Shown: piece after piece, positions 21,600-33,639 of the stretch | How the letters are laid out: the number at the start of each line of letters is the position of its first letter | How positions within the stretch are numbered: position 1 is the stretch's first letter | DNA from: Periplaneta americana | Lineage: Eukaryota > Arthropoda > Insecta > Blattodea > Blattidae | Direction: 5' to 3' | Length of the DNA stretch: 64,000 nt | NCBI RefSeq assembly: GCF_040183065.1 | Contig: NC_091121.1 | Coordinates: forward strand, 66,748,787 to 66,812,786 | Translations under genes and position numbers: made by a program | Notes under the pieces: model-generated | What the model was told of the DNA's origin: nothing | What the model saw: the letters and a program-made list of their open reading frames with translations, nothing else | Databases searched by the model: none

Positions 21600-21990
21600 A
21601 TATTTTGTCCACATGTCACCAGTGTCCATCACTGCCTGGCATCTTCAGGGCATTGAGTCCACCAGATCACGAAAATAGTTCTGGTCCTCGGCGAGATTTC
21701 TCCAGCTAGCCAGAACTTGATCCCACAACTGATCTGCATTTTGAGGTGGGTTGTCTCGATATTTGTCAATACTTCTCGTTTCCAGGCCTTCTCTGAACGT
21801 TTATGGCAATGTGCGCAGGGTGGTTATCCTGCTGGAAAATTAAATTTCCTTCAGAAAGAAAACGATTATAAATTTCATGAATCCAGTTCTTCCGCTTGTG
21901 TTTTAAAGCCAGCATTTCTCTGGATCCATCCTTTTGGCCATCTTACAGAAAATCTCTCTCATGCAGCATTTTTTATAGTATCTAGTATGC
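21600..21990 (-). pseudogene. Tc1-like transposase C-terminal fragment
   Basis: On the minus strand, frames with shifts give a LIFQQDNHPAH-like segment (the DN-containing catalytic block of Tc1 transposases). They are followed by NADQLWDQVLASW, then YFRDLVDSMP and CQAVMDTGD, the usual Tc1 C-terminal pattern (W..I....LV.SMPRR). Stops and at least two frameshifts are present. Terminal inverted repeats were not found. The plus-strand ORF over the same region is a shadow. Confidence 0.65.
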
Positions 21991-22103
21991 ACATGTTCAT
22001 ATCTTATCACTAACTATAATACCATACAAAAGCATAGCACTATATAGCCTAGTATAATGTCTGGTATGCGCTGGCCTTTAGTCAACAGTGTGATTATTAA
22101 ACA

Positions 22104-22120
22104 TAATAAAATATTAATAA
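22104..22120. repeat. 17-bp target-site duplication, left
   Basis: TAATAAAATATTAATAA occurs here and again at 22449-22465, directly on each side of an RTE 3' fragment. Confidence 0.8.
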
Positions 22121-22448
22121 TAATGGAGAAAGTTACACAACACAGAACTGCACGCATTGTATTCTTCATTTGACATAATTAGGAACATTAAATTCAGACG
22201 TTTGAGATGGGCAGGGCATGTAGCACGTATGGGCGAATCCAGAAATGCATATAGAGTGTTAGTTGGAGGCTGGAGGGAAAAAGACCTTTGGGGAGGCCGA
22301 GATGTAGATGGGAAGATAATATTAAAATGGATTTGAGGGAGGTGGGATATGCTGATAGAGACTGGATTAATCTTGCTCGGGATAGGGACCAATGGCGGGC
22401 TTATGTGAGGGCGGCAATGAACCTCTGGGTTCCTTAAAAGCCAGTAAG
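22121..22448 (+). mobile_element. 5'-truncated RTE-like LINE copy (328 bp)
   Basis: Contains the C-terminal tail GRPRCRWEDNIKMDLREVGY followed by DRDWINLARDRDQWRAYV and AAMNLWVP, then the same 3' end (AAAAGCCAGTAAG) as the copy at 19079. Upstream codons carry stops. The insert is bounded by a perfect 17-bp direct duplication, as expected from target-primed reverse transcription. This is a typical dead-on-arrival LINE insertion. The minus-strand ORF over it is a shadow. Confidence 0.85.
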
Positions 22449-22465
22449 TAATAAAATATTAATAA
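22449..22465. repeat. 17-bp target-site duplication, right
   Basis: Second copy of TAATAAAATATTAATAA, immediately after the RTE tail. Confidence 0.8.
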
Positions 22466-22659
22466 AGATTTAAGTCACACATAGTTAAGGAATAAAAATT
22501 TTCACACCCCATTACTTTATTTATAAGTCACAGGGCAAAACATATTTCCACAAATAATGCGAACTGTGTCAAATTAATTTCAAATCAAGTTAATGTCCAA
22601 TTTCGTGATAGTCATATCTTGGAGTATTGCACTGGTTCATACAGAACGTTTTCACGGAA

Positions 22660-22750
22660 ACTTCAATCTAGTGGACAGAGCGCCTGTTTCCGAATCAGTT
22701 GGTCGCATGTTTGATCTCGCTGTTATGCATTCTTTTTTTTTTTTTTTTCT
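22660..22750 (+). repeat. tRNA-like SINE remnant with poly(T)
   Basis: CTAGTGGACAGAGCGCCTG resembles a tRNA D-arm/A-box, and CGCATGTTTGATCTCG a degraded B-box. A T-run of about 17 follows at 22731. A degraded tRNA-derived element is the simplest reading. Confidence 0.4.
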
Positions 22751-23064
22751 ATATTTGTTAAATTAATTTACTTCTTTATTTGTTAACAGTCTTTCCCGCA
22801 CTACTTATTTACGCTAAATTCTTTTCCCTGGAACTTGTTCTAACTACTAAGGGATGACATATAACGAAACAAAACGAAACTAATTATATTACTTCAACTA
22901 GTCGTTCTCTTGTGAATCAGATCGCTTGTCCTCTGCACATGCGCACTGCCTCATTTCTGGGACTATGCGACAAAACTTTTTTCTAAGACAGTACCTGCTA
23001 CATCATTTGCATGCAGGCCAACAATGAAGCAAAGAGGTTACAAAATAATAGTAAATGGAGAAAA

Positions 23065-23067
<3 letters not shown>

Positions 23068-23104
<37 letters not shown>
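23068..23104 (+). repeat. (TTA)n microsatellite
   Basis: About twelve uninterrupted TTA units. Confidence 0.95.
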
Positions 23105-26100
23105 TTCGCCATAATTATAGCTTTGTAATTATTGCATTCCTGATTACAGTGCTGACCTCATTTGAAGGAGTATGATATTTTATATACAATAACTGCAATT
23201 TAGGTATAGATAATTTTCTTCAAACCTGTGATCCAGAATGAAAAAAATTAAAGATTTATGAATTTACTGTACTGTGGAGTATAGTTGCAGAGCTGAAAGA
23301 AAGTAAAAACTTGATACGAAATATGCTGTGTTAAATAACTATTTTCAAGGTAGATGTTCAATGTATGCGTAAATTTAATTAATTTATATCAATTATTTAT
23401 TTATTTCATTAATTAATTCTGATTTGAATTTGGAATGATAAAGAAAGTGAAGATTTTACACAGTACATAAAATATAATTCCTTCTAGACCCATTTCATGG
23501 TTATCAAATAACAGTAAGAATACCGAAACAAAATTAAAATTAATTGCATGAATCTGGTCTGTGTCAAGTTATAGACAACAATAAAATAGCTTTCCAGTAC
23601 ATGTGTTGTGTAATTATGAAGAATCTAATTACATGCAAATATGCCAGTTTAAACTTGCAATGAATTAAATAAAAAATATATCTCTTGTGAGTATAAGAGG
23701 CATAAAGGAGGATGTGCTTATGTCATAACAATGTGGACCACCGAAATTTGCGCTACCCCTTAAAATTTGCAGCTGTTGGCCCAGGCCTTATGGTCTATAC
23801 CTAAATACTCACTGCTGTACCTACATATTATATTGCAACATAATGTTACTGTCAATAAATCCATTCATCGATATTTTACATAATTTCTGTATACATACAT
23901 ACACACATATTTCTATCAATAACATTTTATATGTATATTTTCCTGTTTCTACAAGGAAATGAACACTTTTACTCATACTTGTCGCTTTCAAAACTGATTA
24001 ACAAGGTGAAATTTTGTTATACAGTAATGGGTACTGCAAGACAAGTCTTACAATTTTTGTACTTCGTGCTTACGTCTATAAATGCCAAAACATGTGGCTT
24101 TAATGTTGCAAGGAAGCCAGAGTCGTGGTTTTGAAACTTTCCTACAACAAGAATGTTTTTCCATTGTCAATTTCATGTCCTATGTTGTCTTAAAAAGAGT
24201 TCTGGCATCATTTGAACCTATTATGGAGATCCACCATGTCTATCCAAGTGCAATTGTATTAATTGTGCCGTAACTGCACATCTGTAGTACACATTTTAGA
24301 CAATTCTTGTATTTAAACAATTGTTTTTGTGTACATATCCCAGCTCTAGTCATGAAACCATGAACGGCCAATGTTCAAAAACCGTAACATGAACACAAAA
24401 ACAGGAGTGGAGAAATCTCCATTTTGTCTGCTGAACTTATGGCATGAACACATTGCGACACAACAGAAAATCTTTTATTTATTAAACACTGTTCTCTTAT
24501 ATGATGACACATTATAATAAATAATTTTCTCCTACATATTTTTGATTTTGACATTTCATCTTTTTTGGTTACGCTATTTTAGATAATGCTATTATACATT
24601 CTCAGCAAATACTCTGTCCAAAACTAGTAATATTATATAACCGGCCCATTCTTTCTATTTATTTCTAACTCATTTTTATATGGAAAATTCTCATTTTTTA
24701 TTTTTATCAGACTTAGTACAGCCTATATTTTCTCTGCAATTTCTTTAATACAGTATTTGACTTAAAAAAACTAAATTAATACTAATGCTCAAATTATTTG
24801 TAAATTCTCTGGATCAATGGCCAAACTAATAGACAGCATGCCAAAGTTCACTTTTTTTTTAATTAGGAATGAAAATACTATAGCTACTAATTTTAGTCTC
24901 TAATAATCTAGAAATATTTTCATTACTGACATTATACACAACTTTCTTTCTTCATATTTCACATTTTGTGAAGGTAAAAGAGGACTTTACTGAACAGGAA
25001 TAGGTTGGGTAATAAATAAGAGTGTGTTCTCGATTCTGGGTTTGGAATATATTCCATTTTGATTACCCAAAAGGGAAATAACAAATACACTAATATGAGG
25101 TATCCATCTTTGTTTTTTTTTTTTTTTTCATGACAAAACCATACTTTCAAGGTGAGAGGTGTTATATGATACAATATTCTATGTGAACAATTATATTTAC
25201 AATTCAGAGTGTGTTATTGACAACAAACATTCATTGTTCTTATTGACATCTATAAAGACTCTTCATCTTGAAACTGGAACTTCTGGGGAAGGGTATATTG
25301 TACAAGGATATATTCATAACATACATTTTTAGTTACGCTGATCAACAACAATAATAATCATAATAATACAATATAATGGGACTATTCCTGTATTCCATGA
25401 ACAGGCTCTTGAAGGCGTAAATGGTTTCTGAAGACGTTTGTAGAGTTAGTATAGAATGTCAAGTATGTTAAAAATCACTTCTGACACATACCAAAAACGA
25501 AATATTGAAAACAATTTCACGAACACACCATTATTTGAAAAATTTAATGGAAATAATTCTTTTCATATGCTTTAAAACTCATTCGACACAAATCACAATA
25601 AGATAAGTCTATCGAGTAAGATTTGAGGGAAAAGGCTGGAGACATTATTACTGATTGTATGGTTACAGCAGAGTGAATGATTACATCAGCAGAAGCAAAG
25701 CTTCAAAGCCTTCTCTGCATGTTCACTGATGTGTAGGCCAGGTCACGAATAAGACTGATGATTGCATTGATCAGTAGAATCGTAATAGCATGATCTAGTA
25801 GTCTCTAGTTTACAACACTGCTTATTGAAGGGAGGGAGAGTGGTCAAGATATCCAAGGAAAAAAAGTAAGAAAATAGAAACAATGCAAAGCACCCCACTG
25901 ATATCTTAACATTCAAGCTTGTCTACATCAATAGCAATTTCAGTCATATCTCTGGATGAATGAAGGCAAAGAGATAGACGTAACATTTTTACAAGTTTTT
26001 CACATTAAAATAGAAATTACAATGGGATGCTTCATATGTTCGTCTTAATATTAAAATTACATAAGAAACAGCAATAGAAATACGTCTTGAGACTTTTTTT

Positions 26101-26700
26101 CCCCACATACAATGCATTTCTTAAAATTACAGACTGAATTTCATAAGGAAAGAAAATATTTTGTAAAAGATCTGTACATACATTTCAGTAGGTTAGTGTT
26201 AGTTGTAAGAATACTTTCATTTAAAGTAGAATAAGTATTTTTAAAAGCAGAACACACTGAATATATTATTTTCAAATTTCATATTTTGTCTGTTACAACA
26301 TGTATTATTGTTTAATAAGATGTATTTTCTAATATCCAGTATAACATTCAGATTCTAGGCAACATAAAACCATTTTAAATGGCTATTTGAAATAACTGAA
26401 CAACAACATTAGTTTGCATTAGTTTTTCAACTATGAACATGACCCTTTGAAATTACAAATCACTAATGTATTACTTCGGCAGAAACATATTCTTACATCT
26501 ATTTCATAAACTCCACAATAAAATGCTCTTGTACAACCACTTTATTATGACAAGCACCTATTCGGGGGAGGGGGGGGGGAGCCAGTAAATCACATACATA
26601 AATTGTTGTAACTGAACAAGTAAAACATTCTCCTAGAGAATTTTATGTACTGGTAAAAAAGTGTTAATGATGATAACAACAGATTATTATATAATAATGA
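23105..26700. other. AT-rich non-coding stretch, no gene seen
   Basis: Only short stop-bounded frames occur. None shows a recognisable domain. There is a T-run at 25112-25128 and a G-run at 26564-26579. It could be intergenic DNA downstream of Eps15. Confidence 0.5.
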
Positions 26701-26710
26701 TGATGATGAA

Positions 26711-26757
<47 letters not shown>
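26711..26757 (+). repeat. (AAT)n microsatellite
   Basis: About fifteen AAT units following a short GATGAT stretch. The poly-Leu and poly-Ile ORFs over it are artefacts. Confidence 0.95.
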
Positions 26758-26758
<1 letters not shown>

Positions 26759-26759
26759 C

Positions 26760-28385
26760 TACAATCCCTTTGCAATGAAATGTAAACATCAATGTCTTAA
26801 TATTTGGTTTTGTACATTAGCCAATAATTTAAAAAGTCGCTAACATTTACAAAAAGTTGTACATGTAATTCCTTGGAGCAAATGAATAGGGTACAAACAA
26901 TGAAATATCTAAACGCAATCTTATGTCTGGGGAAACAATACCCAAATAGTTTTAAACCCATATATTTTCCAGGAAGATTATTTTATGAAAATTATGTATT
27001 TTGAAATCATAAACAATATTTTAAGATTAAATTTTGTAGTCACAGTCCTCACAATAGACAAGAATACAAATTTGTATGAATTTTTTCTATGAATAGGCCA
27101 ATATCTGCATTTATTTTAAAATCTGAAAATACATAAATATGATAAATCTCAGCTAAGTTGTACCACATCAATGAACCAAGCTCAGTGCTAATCAAATGCA
27201 ACCTGACTCTGCTGTATGAGATAAACCATAATAAGGAAGAATATTTGTTCCAGATTAAAATTAAGCACATCCAATAGGAAACCTGGGTTCAAATCCCATT
27301 TGGGTCCTCTTATTATCACTTTGTAGCTATTAAACACTTCAGTTCTATTAGCACAAAAATAAACGTGTAAAATAAAACTTGCACCTTTGTTCAGATTCAC
27401 AGACAATTAATGCAAAAGAGAGCAAAGTGTCTGTTGAGATGTTCAAGCTGCCACAAATTATATCACTCAAACACATATCAAGAGTAAATAACGAGGCAAT
27501 CCTCAAATTATAATACAATCAAAATAATATTAAATCATGAAGTTGCGAATCTTCAAAATTACTGAGACACAACACGAGAAAAAAAATGGAGGGGGGGAAG
27601 GTCACATGCACCAGAATCCAATCAGAGGATGGAGGTGATACAGACTGTGAAAAACCCTGTTGTTCCTCCTATTTGCTCCATTATAGTTATATTGCATATA
27701 AACAAGCAGAGTACATTCGTTTTGATATTCTTGTAACAGAATCTATTGAAAAGTTCATATGGTAATGTCAGAAATGCTATAAGGAAAATTATTAAGTCCA
27801 CCCCAAGTTAATTATCTTCCAACCACTGTTATAAGACGACACTTGGGTACATACAGTAAATAAGATTTAATTAAATGTGAACACTGCAAGATAATTTAAG
27901 GGAGTGAATAATCCCACGATTTGCCAACATCAGAACACACAAAATCTGTATTATTGCGACTTTATACTATTTTCGTAATGTGTTGGTTGGTATTCAGTAT
28001 TTATATTTTCTATTTACCTCTCTACCTCCTTTCGTTTGTCACACAGATTTCTGCAATAACTGATACAAGACCAAAAACGTATAATATACACGACAAATAA
28101 TTACTTATTACCTTTAACTGTAACTAAAGTTCATATACAGTCTTCCTATCCTTAACAAGTATTTTCCAGTCTAATTTTATAATTTCAGTAATACCAACTT
28201 GTTTTCTAGAATAAATTATGTTAATATGTAACTAGGGTTTAATATTATCTCTTCACAGAAATAGAATTATATATGAGCTAATCTCTCAAAGACTCGATCA
28301 TGTAAGTTACAGTACTATTTTCTTTCTCTTTTTTTATTTTCTTTGACAATGAAGTCAATGATATGATTTTTATAATTACTTTTAA
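26760..28385. other. Non-coding; one tRNA-like fragment at about 27265-27330
   Basis: Mostly unremarkable AT-rich DNA. At about 27285 the sequence ACCTGGGTTCAAATCCCA is a good tRNA B-box with paired flanks, without a clear A-box, so it is probably a SINE remnant. Nothing else is supported. Confidence 0.45.
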
Positions 28386-28389
28386 TTTA

Positions 28390-28600
28390 ACTTTAGTCAT
28401 AAATATTTTATGTGCTTCCAAGACATTTCGTTCACTTCTCTTTGTTCTCCAATATTACTGCCCATACACATTTCGGTCACAGCCACTTTGTCTACAACTG
28501 TACGACCAGCATCAGAAGGGTCACTGACTAATGTCCACATACATTCTGACAACACCTTTGGGTCACTGTGCAAGTCTTTACTATGATCCAATAATACAGT
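28390..28600 (-). other. Unrecognised 64-codon minus-strand open frame
   Basis: The frame has a balanced, protein-like composition (contains DPKVLSECMWTLVSDPSDAG and VDKVAVTEMC), unlike the AT-biased noise around it. I do not recognise a family. It could be a short exon, an old transposon fragment or chance. No convincing splice sites were found: the upstream minus-strand ATCATAG is a weak acceptor. Confidence 0.25.
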
Positions 28601-28789
28601 ACTTAACTATTAATTTTTAGGCTGCTTAAGGAAATAAGCTTTAAGCTACGTTTCAAATTATACAGTACATAACAACAAGATTAACCAAAAATTGTAACCC
28701 TTTCACCCAAAATACATATATGCAACATTTTAATACAAACAGTTAAGATGGCAACAGATCATTTGTAACTCACAGTGTCTAAAATATGC

Positions 28790-29275
28790 AAACAAGAGCC
28801 AGAACCTATAACACAATGGCTCTGCCTTCTCTCCTACATGGAAGTGAAATTTGGACACTTAGCAAAGAGACAAATAAAGAATACCCATATAATCAATATA
28901 AATGAATATTTTTTGTCCTGAAAAATATTAGGGCACAACTTTTTGATCTTAACAGGATTGAAGAAATATTAGAATTAGAAGTTGAATCAGCAGAAACGAA
29001 AATACAAAAATATAAAAACAATTGCCTATATCATGTTTCAAGAATGAATGACAACAGAATCCCAAAAGTTGTTCTTTTCTAATGCCAGGCGTTTGGCAAT
29101 AAAGTCATTTGACCTCTTGCACTCCAATATTTTTCAAAGATATTATCATGGTCAGCCACTAAAGCACATATTCCGAATCCATTTCTTGAGAATCCCAAAA
29201 GTAATGTTGAATTAAGAGAAAGAGGAAGGATATGATGAAGCTGAAGGTCTACTTCGATGATGATGAATGATGATA
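28790..29275 (+). pseudogene. LINE (RTE-type) C-terminal fragment with ATG-rich tail
   Basis: Translates in shifting frames to MALPSLLHGSEIWTLSKET, then EELEVESAETKIQKYKNN and HVSRMNDNRIPKVV, then a Gly/Arg-rich remnant. This is the thumb and C-terminal pattern of RTE-type LINE ORFs, of a family different from the copies at 19-22 kb. It ends in a short GATGATGATGAATGATGAT tail at 29257-29275, typical of LINEs with microsatellite 3' tails. Multiple stops. Confidence 0.6.
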
Positions 29276-29419
29276 AGCACACATTGAGTTTTATATTGGA
29301 CTTCTAAGTGGTCATAAATGCTATACTATAATTCTTTACTATAATCAAAATGATAAACCTTAACTTAACAATCATTGATTAACAATTACTGATGTAAACA
29401 ATCTCCATGTAAGAAATAC

Positions 29420-29672
29420 ACACCTGTGGAGTAACGTTACCGTGTCTGGCTGCGAAACCAGGTGGCCCAGGTTTGAATCCCAGTCGGGGCAAGTTACTTG
29501 ATTGAGGGTTTTTCCGGGGTTTTCCTCAACCCAATTTGAGCAAATGCTGGGTAACTATCGGTGCTGGACCCCAGATTCATTTCACTGGCATTATCATCTT
29601 CATCTCATTCAGATGCTAAATAACCTGAGATGTTGATACAGCATCGTAAAATAACCTACTAAAAAAAAAGAA
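29420..29672 (+). mobile_element. tRNA-derived SINE
   Basis: The 5' part is tRNA-like: GTGGAGTAACG...ACCGTGTCTGGCTGCG, followed by GGCCCAGGTTTGAATCCCAG as a strong B-box. It continues into a body with GAGGGTTTTTCCGGGGTTTTCC and AAATGCTGGGTAACTATCGG, and ends in an A-run at 29660-29669. The body resembles tRNA-derived SINEs known from termites and cockroaches (Talua/Talub-like), from memory. Possible target duplication (AAGAA-TACA words on both sides) is weak. Confidence 0.75.
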
Positions 29673-30099
29673 TACAATGCCAGATGTAATTAATATGTCA
29701 ATTTTAGTTATACATTGTATATTATTCGTTAAATAATATATTATTTATTTAGTAATAAAAGTGGGATGAGATTACTGGAGCTAAGTTAATATGGAAAAAT
29801 GAATGAAAATAATATGCATGTAAAAATGAAGGTCAAAATAATAGAGATGAACAAAATGATAATGAAATATGAGTGAACAATTATTTTTTCTTCTTGTTAA
29901 GATTATTACATTTATACATGCTTTAACATCTATGGTCATGTCGTGCATGTAGAATCCTTGTGTGTATCGGTAGGCCATTGACTAGTGTTTCTATTTCTAT
30001 TGTCATGCGTTATAGACAGCTTGATTTAAACTTATGTAAATGATTTCAATTTTATTTTAATTCTTATGATATTGGTGATTTAGGTGGTGATGAATCATG

Positions 30100-30246
30100 T
30101 ATAGAAATTTCTAATCCGGAATTTGCCTTTGTGACTGAGGGAAATCAAGACAAACCCAGTCAGACTGGCCGGCCGCGGGGTTTGAGCCTGAGACATCTGG
30201 AATGCGAGTCTCAAACATTACCATCCAGCCACCTTGCTCGGTAACA
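30100..30246 (-). mobile_element. tRNA-derived SINE, minus strand
   Basis: On the minus strand: CCGAGCAAGGTGGCTGGATG (A-box side), GTTTGAGACTCGCATTCCAG, a degraded B-box in GGCTCAAACCCC, then GGGTTTGTCTTGATTTCCCT and AAAGGCAAATTCCGGATTAG. It shares the CCTCAGTC...AGGCAAAT core seen in insect SINEs. It is a different family from the one at 29.4 kb. Confidence 0.6.
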
Positions 30247-30249
30247 ATT

Positions 30250-31610
30250 TTGTCATCTACTTTACCCAACTGTTATTTTTAAACATTGTACCTTGAAAGG
30301 CATTTATAAACACTTACACTGTATTTAGGAAACATGGTACCTTATGATTAATTAATACAAGAATCATATTTTGTATGGTACAATAAATTATTGTACACGT
30401 AACTTCATGAGTCTTGGAGCTACCATAATGATGACTAAGGTTTCCAAGGTATAAATACTGTAAATTTTAGTAAACAAGTTGACAATACTGAATATATAAA
30501 ATTGTAACGTAAGAAGACAACAAAGGTAAGTGTTAAGATATTATCTAATGCTTAGAATTATACAGAAACATAAGAAAAACACCTTGTACACTTTTTAAAT
30601 CATTTGTCATTATGCAATATTTATTTACAACATGTATTGGTTCTACGCATGTCTTCTATAAACAGCCACAAAATTAACATATATACAGGCACCAATATAT
30701 GGGTGGGTTAACTGTGCACGATGCACTGAACATACAATCCCAAGTTAACAATACTATTTGCAATTTGCAAAGCCCTAGCGAACGACTCAAGATGCTGTGC
30801 TTTCGATTGCACCTACAACAAAAATCTTGTAACTTATTATGAACATCTAAATATGGCCCCTGAAACATCAAACATCTTCAGTACGGTGATTTTTAAAAAA
30901 GTAACAATAACACCTATATTACAAGCACCACTACTTCTCTTAATTTCACGATTTTACACGTTTAATTGAACTAGTGATAAATGGGCAGTTACTTACATTT
31001 CTTTTCCTTGTGCTTTGTGTGTGAACAGTGCATTTTTTTATTAATTTTTTAAGGGATTTCACTTTATAGGAGGAAAAAAATACATATATCTATATATCAT
31101 CCATTTGATGAGGCATCATCATCTGTGAACAAGGATAAGATTCTATATAAAGTCGTCCTTGAAATTCAAACCCATGAATCACAACATGCAATCCTCTATT
31201 AGAAGTAAGAACGAAGTCAGGGAATATAATATGTTATTGAAGGAATATGTATTTAATAATGCTTTATCAAGTACAGTATTGTTTATTACGAAAACTGGCA
31301 GAAATGCAAAGCAAGTAAATAAAAAAACAGGAAATTCAGATTATACCATTGCATTGCCTTCATCTAAATTATTTACATGTTATCAATGAACCCTTATTCA
31401 TTCTCCATAAGAAGTGACACCAAATATTAAATAAAAGCCTTACAATTTATTTAACAATTTTTGCAGAACTTATTGCATGAAACTTGTATTTACACATAAA
31501 AATATATTCATATATATTAGTATGGATTTATCTTAATATACGTGTTACCTTACAAACTGCATACTACAATAACATTCATGTTGAATCTTTCGTACACTAC
31601 TTTTAACACT
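30250..31610. other. Non-coding; no gene seen
   Basis: AT-rich sequence without recognised motifs. A 76-codon plus-strand frame at 31159-31389 has no similarity I can name and no coding context. Confidence 0.5.
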
Positions 31611-31616
31611 TGAATA

Positions 31617-31819
31617 TAAATAATTGATTAAATGGCGATCTTACTCGTGTTAATTGTGTAAGCATGTGCGGTTTACAGCTGTTTCAGTGCTTCTTCACAC
31701 CATCCTCAGCCGAGATCTAGTAGGCTCTGAGGATGGTGTGAAGAAGCACCGAAACAGCTGTAAGCCGCACATGCTTACACAATTAACACGAGTAAGGTCG
31801 CCATTTAATCAATTATTTA
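31617..31819. repeat. Fold-back element: 93-bp inverted repeat with 17-bp loop
   Basis: Arms 31617-31709 and 31727-31819 are inverted copies with three mismatches by my count, separated by 17 bp. Arm core words are CATGTGCGGTTTACAGCTG and CTTCTTCACACCATCCTCAG. It can form a long hairpin. Fold-back DNA transposons and palindromic SINE pairs are possible origins; no transposase or family is recognised. Confidence 0.9.
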
Positions 31820-32540
31820 CAATAACATTGATAAAATTGGTATTAACAATGTTGCACCTCTAGATATTGGTACATGTATTCAAACACAACACTGTTATGT
31901 AATTTATGCTTTGGTTAATAAATTAGAAAGTTATTCAGACTCAGATTCCTTTACAGTTAACAGAAGTACAGCAAACATTATCTCCTTTATTGTTTCTCTG
32001 ATGTAATTACAAGGAGTTTTATTGCTGTTCTTTTTGAAAAAAAAAATATTAACCTATCTACATTTATGAATATGTTTATTTCTACATGCACCTTTACAGT
32101 ACGAAAGGACTCCACATTAAACTTTTCTTCGCACATAAAAAATCCAGAATTCATACTTTCATATGTAGTTTTCACGAAGCACTAATAGCTGGGAGTTAAA
32201 ATGTAACAAATAAATCATACAGGCATTGTTTGGAATTGATTATTACATTATTCCACAGAGGCAAACTTGATTATGTATGTGCTCATAGCATTCTTGTAAC
32301 AACTGTATATACTTTATCTTGTTTTCTATAAACATTACCCGTTTATATTAACATAGCAGTCAATTGACTTATCATTTAACTAAGTAATATCACATCCATA
32401 TTTCGAACTTCATTGTTATCAATGTAAAATGTTTTCATTTTTAATAGGTTAGTAATAAGAAAGTAAGGGAATGAACGAAGTGACGCTATTTAAACCCTTT
32501 CCTTATATTGCTCACAAAAAAATATATTCTATGACACTCA
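31820..32540. other. Non-coding; no gene seen
   Basis: AT-rich, short frames only. A plus-strand A-run lies at 32036-32046. Confidence 0.5.
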
Positions 32541-32544
32541 TGGA

Positions 32545-32850
32545 GAGCCATGACCTACCAGCTGACTGCTAGCCTCATGTCCATATCCTTCAGTAGAGGC
32601 GAACGATAATTCAACCAGTACAGGAGTAATGTGTGGTCAGCATGATGATCACTCCCCCTCCCCCTCCAGCTCAGCTTGTGAAACCGATTTTAGCTACTCC
32701 CAAATTCATCATGAAGCTGAGTGGGCACAAGCCCCATACACTGGCTGAAATTACATGAACAAATTTTTTCCCCTATGAAGACTTGAAACAACATTAATTT
32801 CTTAATGCTAGCTCAAGGCATGATGCCTTAGACCACGCAAGTATGGAGCA
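32545..32850 (-). mobile_element. Degenerate tRNA-derived SINE, minus strand
   Basis: On the plus strand the order is AGAGGCGAACGATAATTC, GTGTGGTCAGCATGATGATC, a C-rich CCCCCTCCCCCTCCAG block, CATACACTGGCTGAAATTAC, and finally ATGCCTTAGACCACGC. This matches the order of a widespread insect repeat whose tRNA-like head lies at the right-hand end on the minus strand (usually a TTCGAACC B-box complement and CCTTAGACCACG). Here the B-box is decayed (GACTTGAAACA). Family similarity is from memory. Confidence 0.5.
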
Positions 32851-33635
32851 GAATTATCTACTTTTATAAAATTATGTAGCCTATAATAATTCATAATGTT
32901 ATTTATAACATGTAACGTTTAATTTTTCTTTTCAACTTGTTTAGCTAATAAATGATATGTAATTTTTATCATCAACATTGTAACAGCTTTTTATATCGAC
33001 AACATACAAAATAAATATAAAAGTGAAAACAATAATATTATGTTTTTCAACCCGAAAATAATAGAGTGAAAGATCGATTATTATCCATATGCGTAAGTAC
33101 TGGTACATATTTAATTGTTCTGTTAATCTTATTTCCCATCCTTCACTATTTGTGTAGGTTCGAGAAAGCTTATTATCAACTGATTTGCACAATGTGCACA
33201 TTGGCATGTATGAGACAAGACTGGGAATGTGCAATCTATTATTGATCTTAGCTTTCCAGATATTGTCTTTTGATTTTGTAGGTATGGCATAGTGATTTAT
33301 ATTTGCGACAATGAAATTAACATTAAACTATTTTAAAGTTTGTGTGAAATGATAAATTCAAGTTAAATTACTGTTTCATATGGATAGGAAATATATAATG
33401 ATCATTAATGGTGGTCTCACGAAGAAGTGATTTGTCTTGTCCTCCTCCTGTTTTTAAAGACGTTTTATGTACCCAAGGTAAAAAAAAAATGCATTTTCTT
33501 CACATCGTTATTCTAGTCTTTCTCGTATGAAACTATTTACACAATACTAGTCATACAGAAAATCGAACGATATGAAAAGTCATACAGAAATGTATTATAA
33601 TATTATATAATGAATGTATTCCATGAAAATAATTA
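32851..33635. other. Non-coding; no gene seen
   Basis: AT-rich; a 97-codon minus-strand frame (32941-33234) has no recognisable domain. Confidence 0.5.
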
Positions 33636-33639
33636 CATT

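Noticed and set aside
19086..22392. Opposite-strand open frames over the RTE copies (18948-19265 and 22114-22392)
   Set aside because: Shadows of RTE coding sequence on the other strand.
26590..26843. Poly-Leu and poly-Ile proteins
   Set aside because: Translation of the (AAT)n microsatellite.
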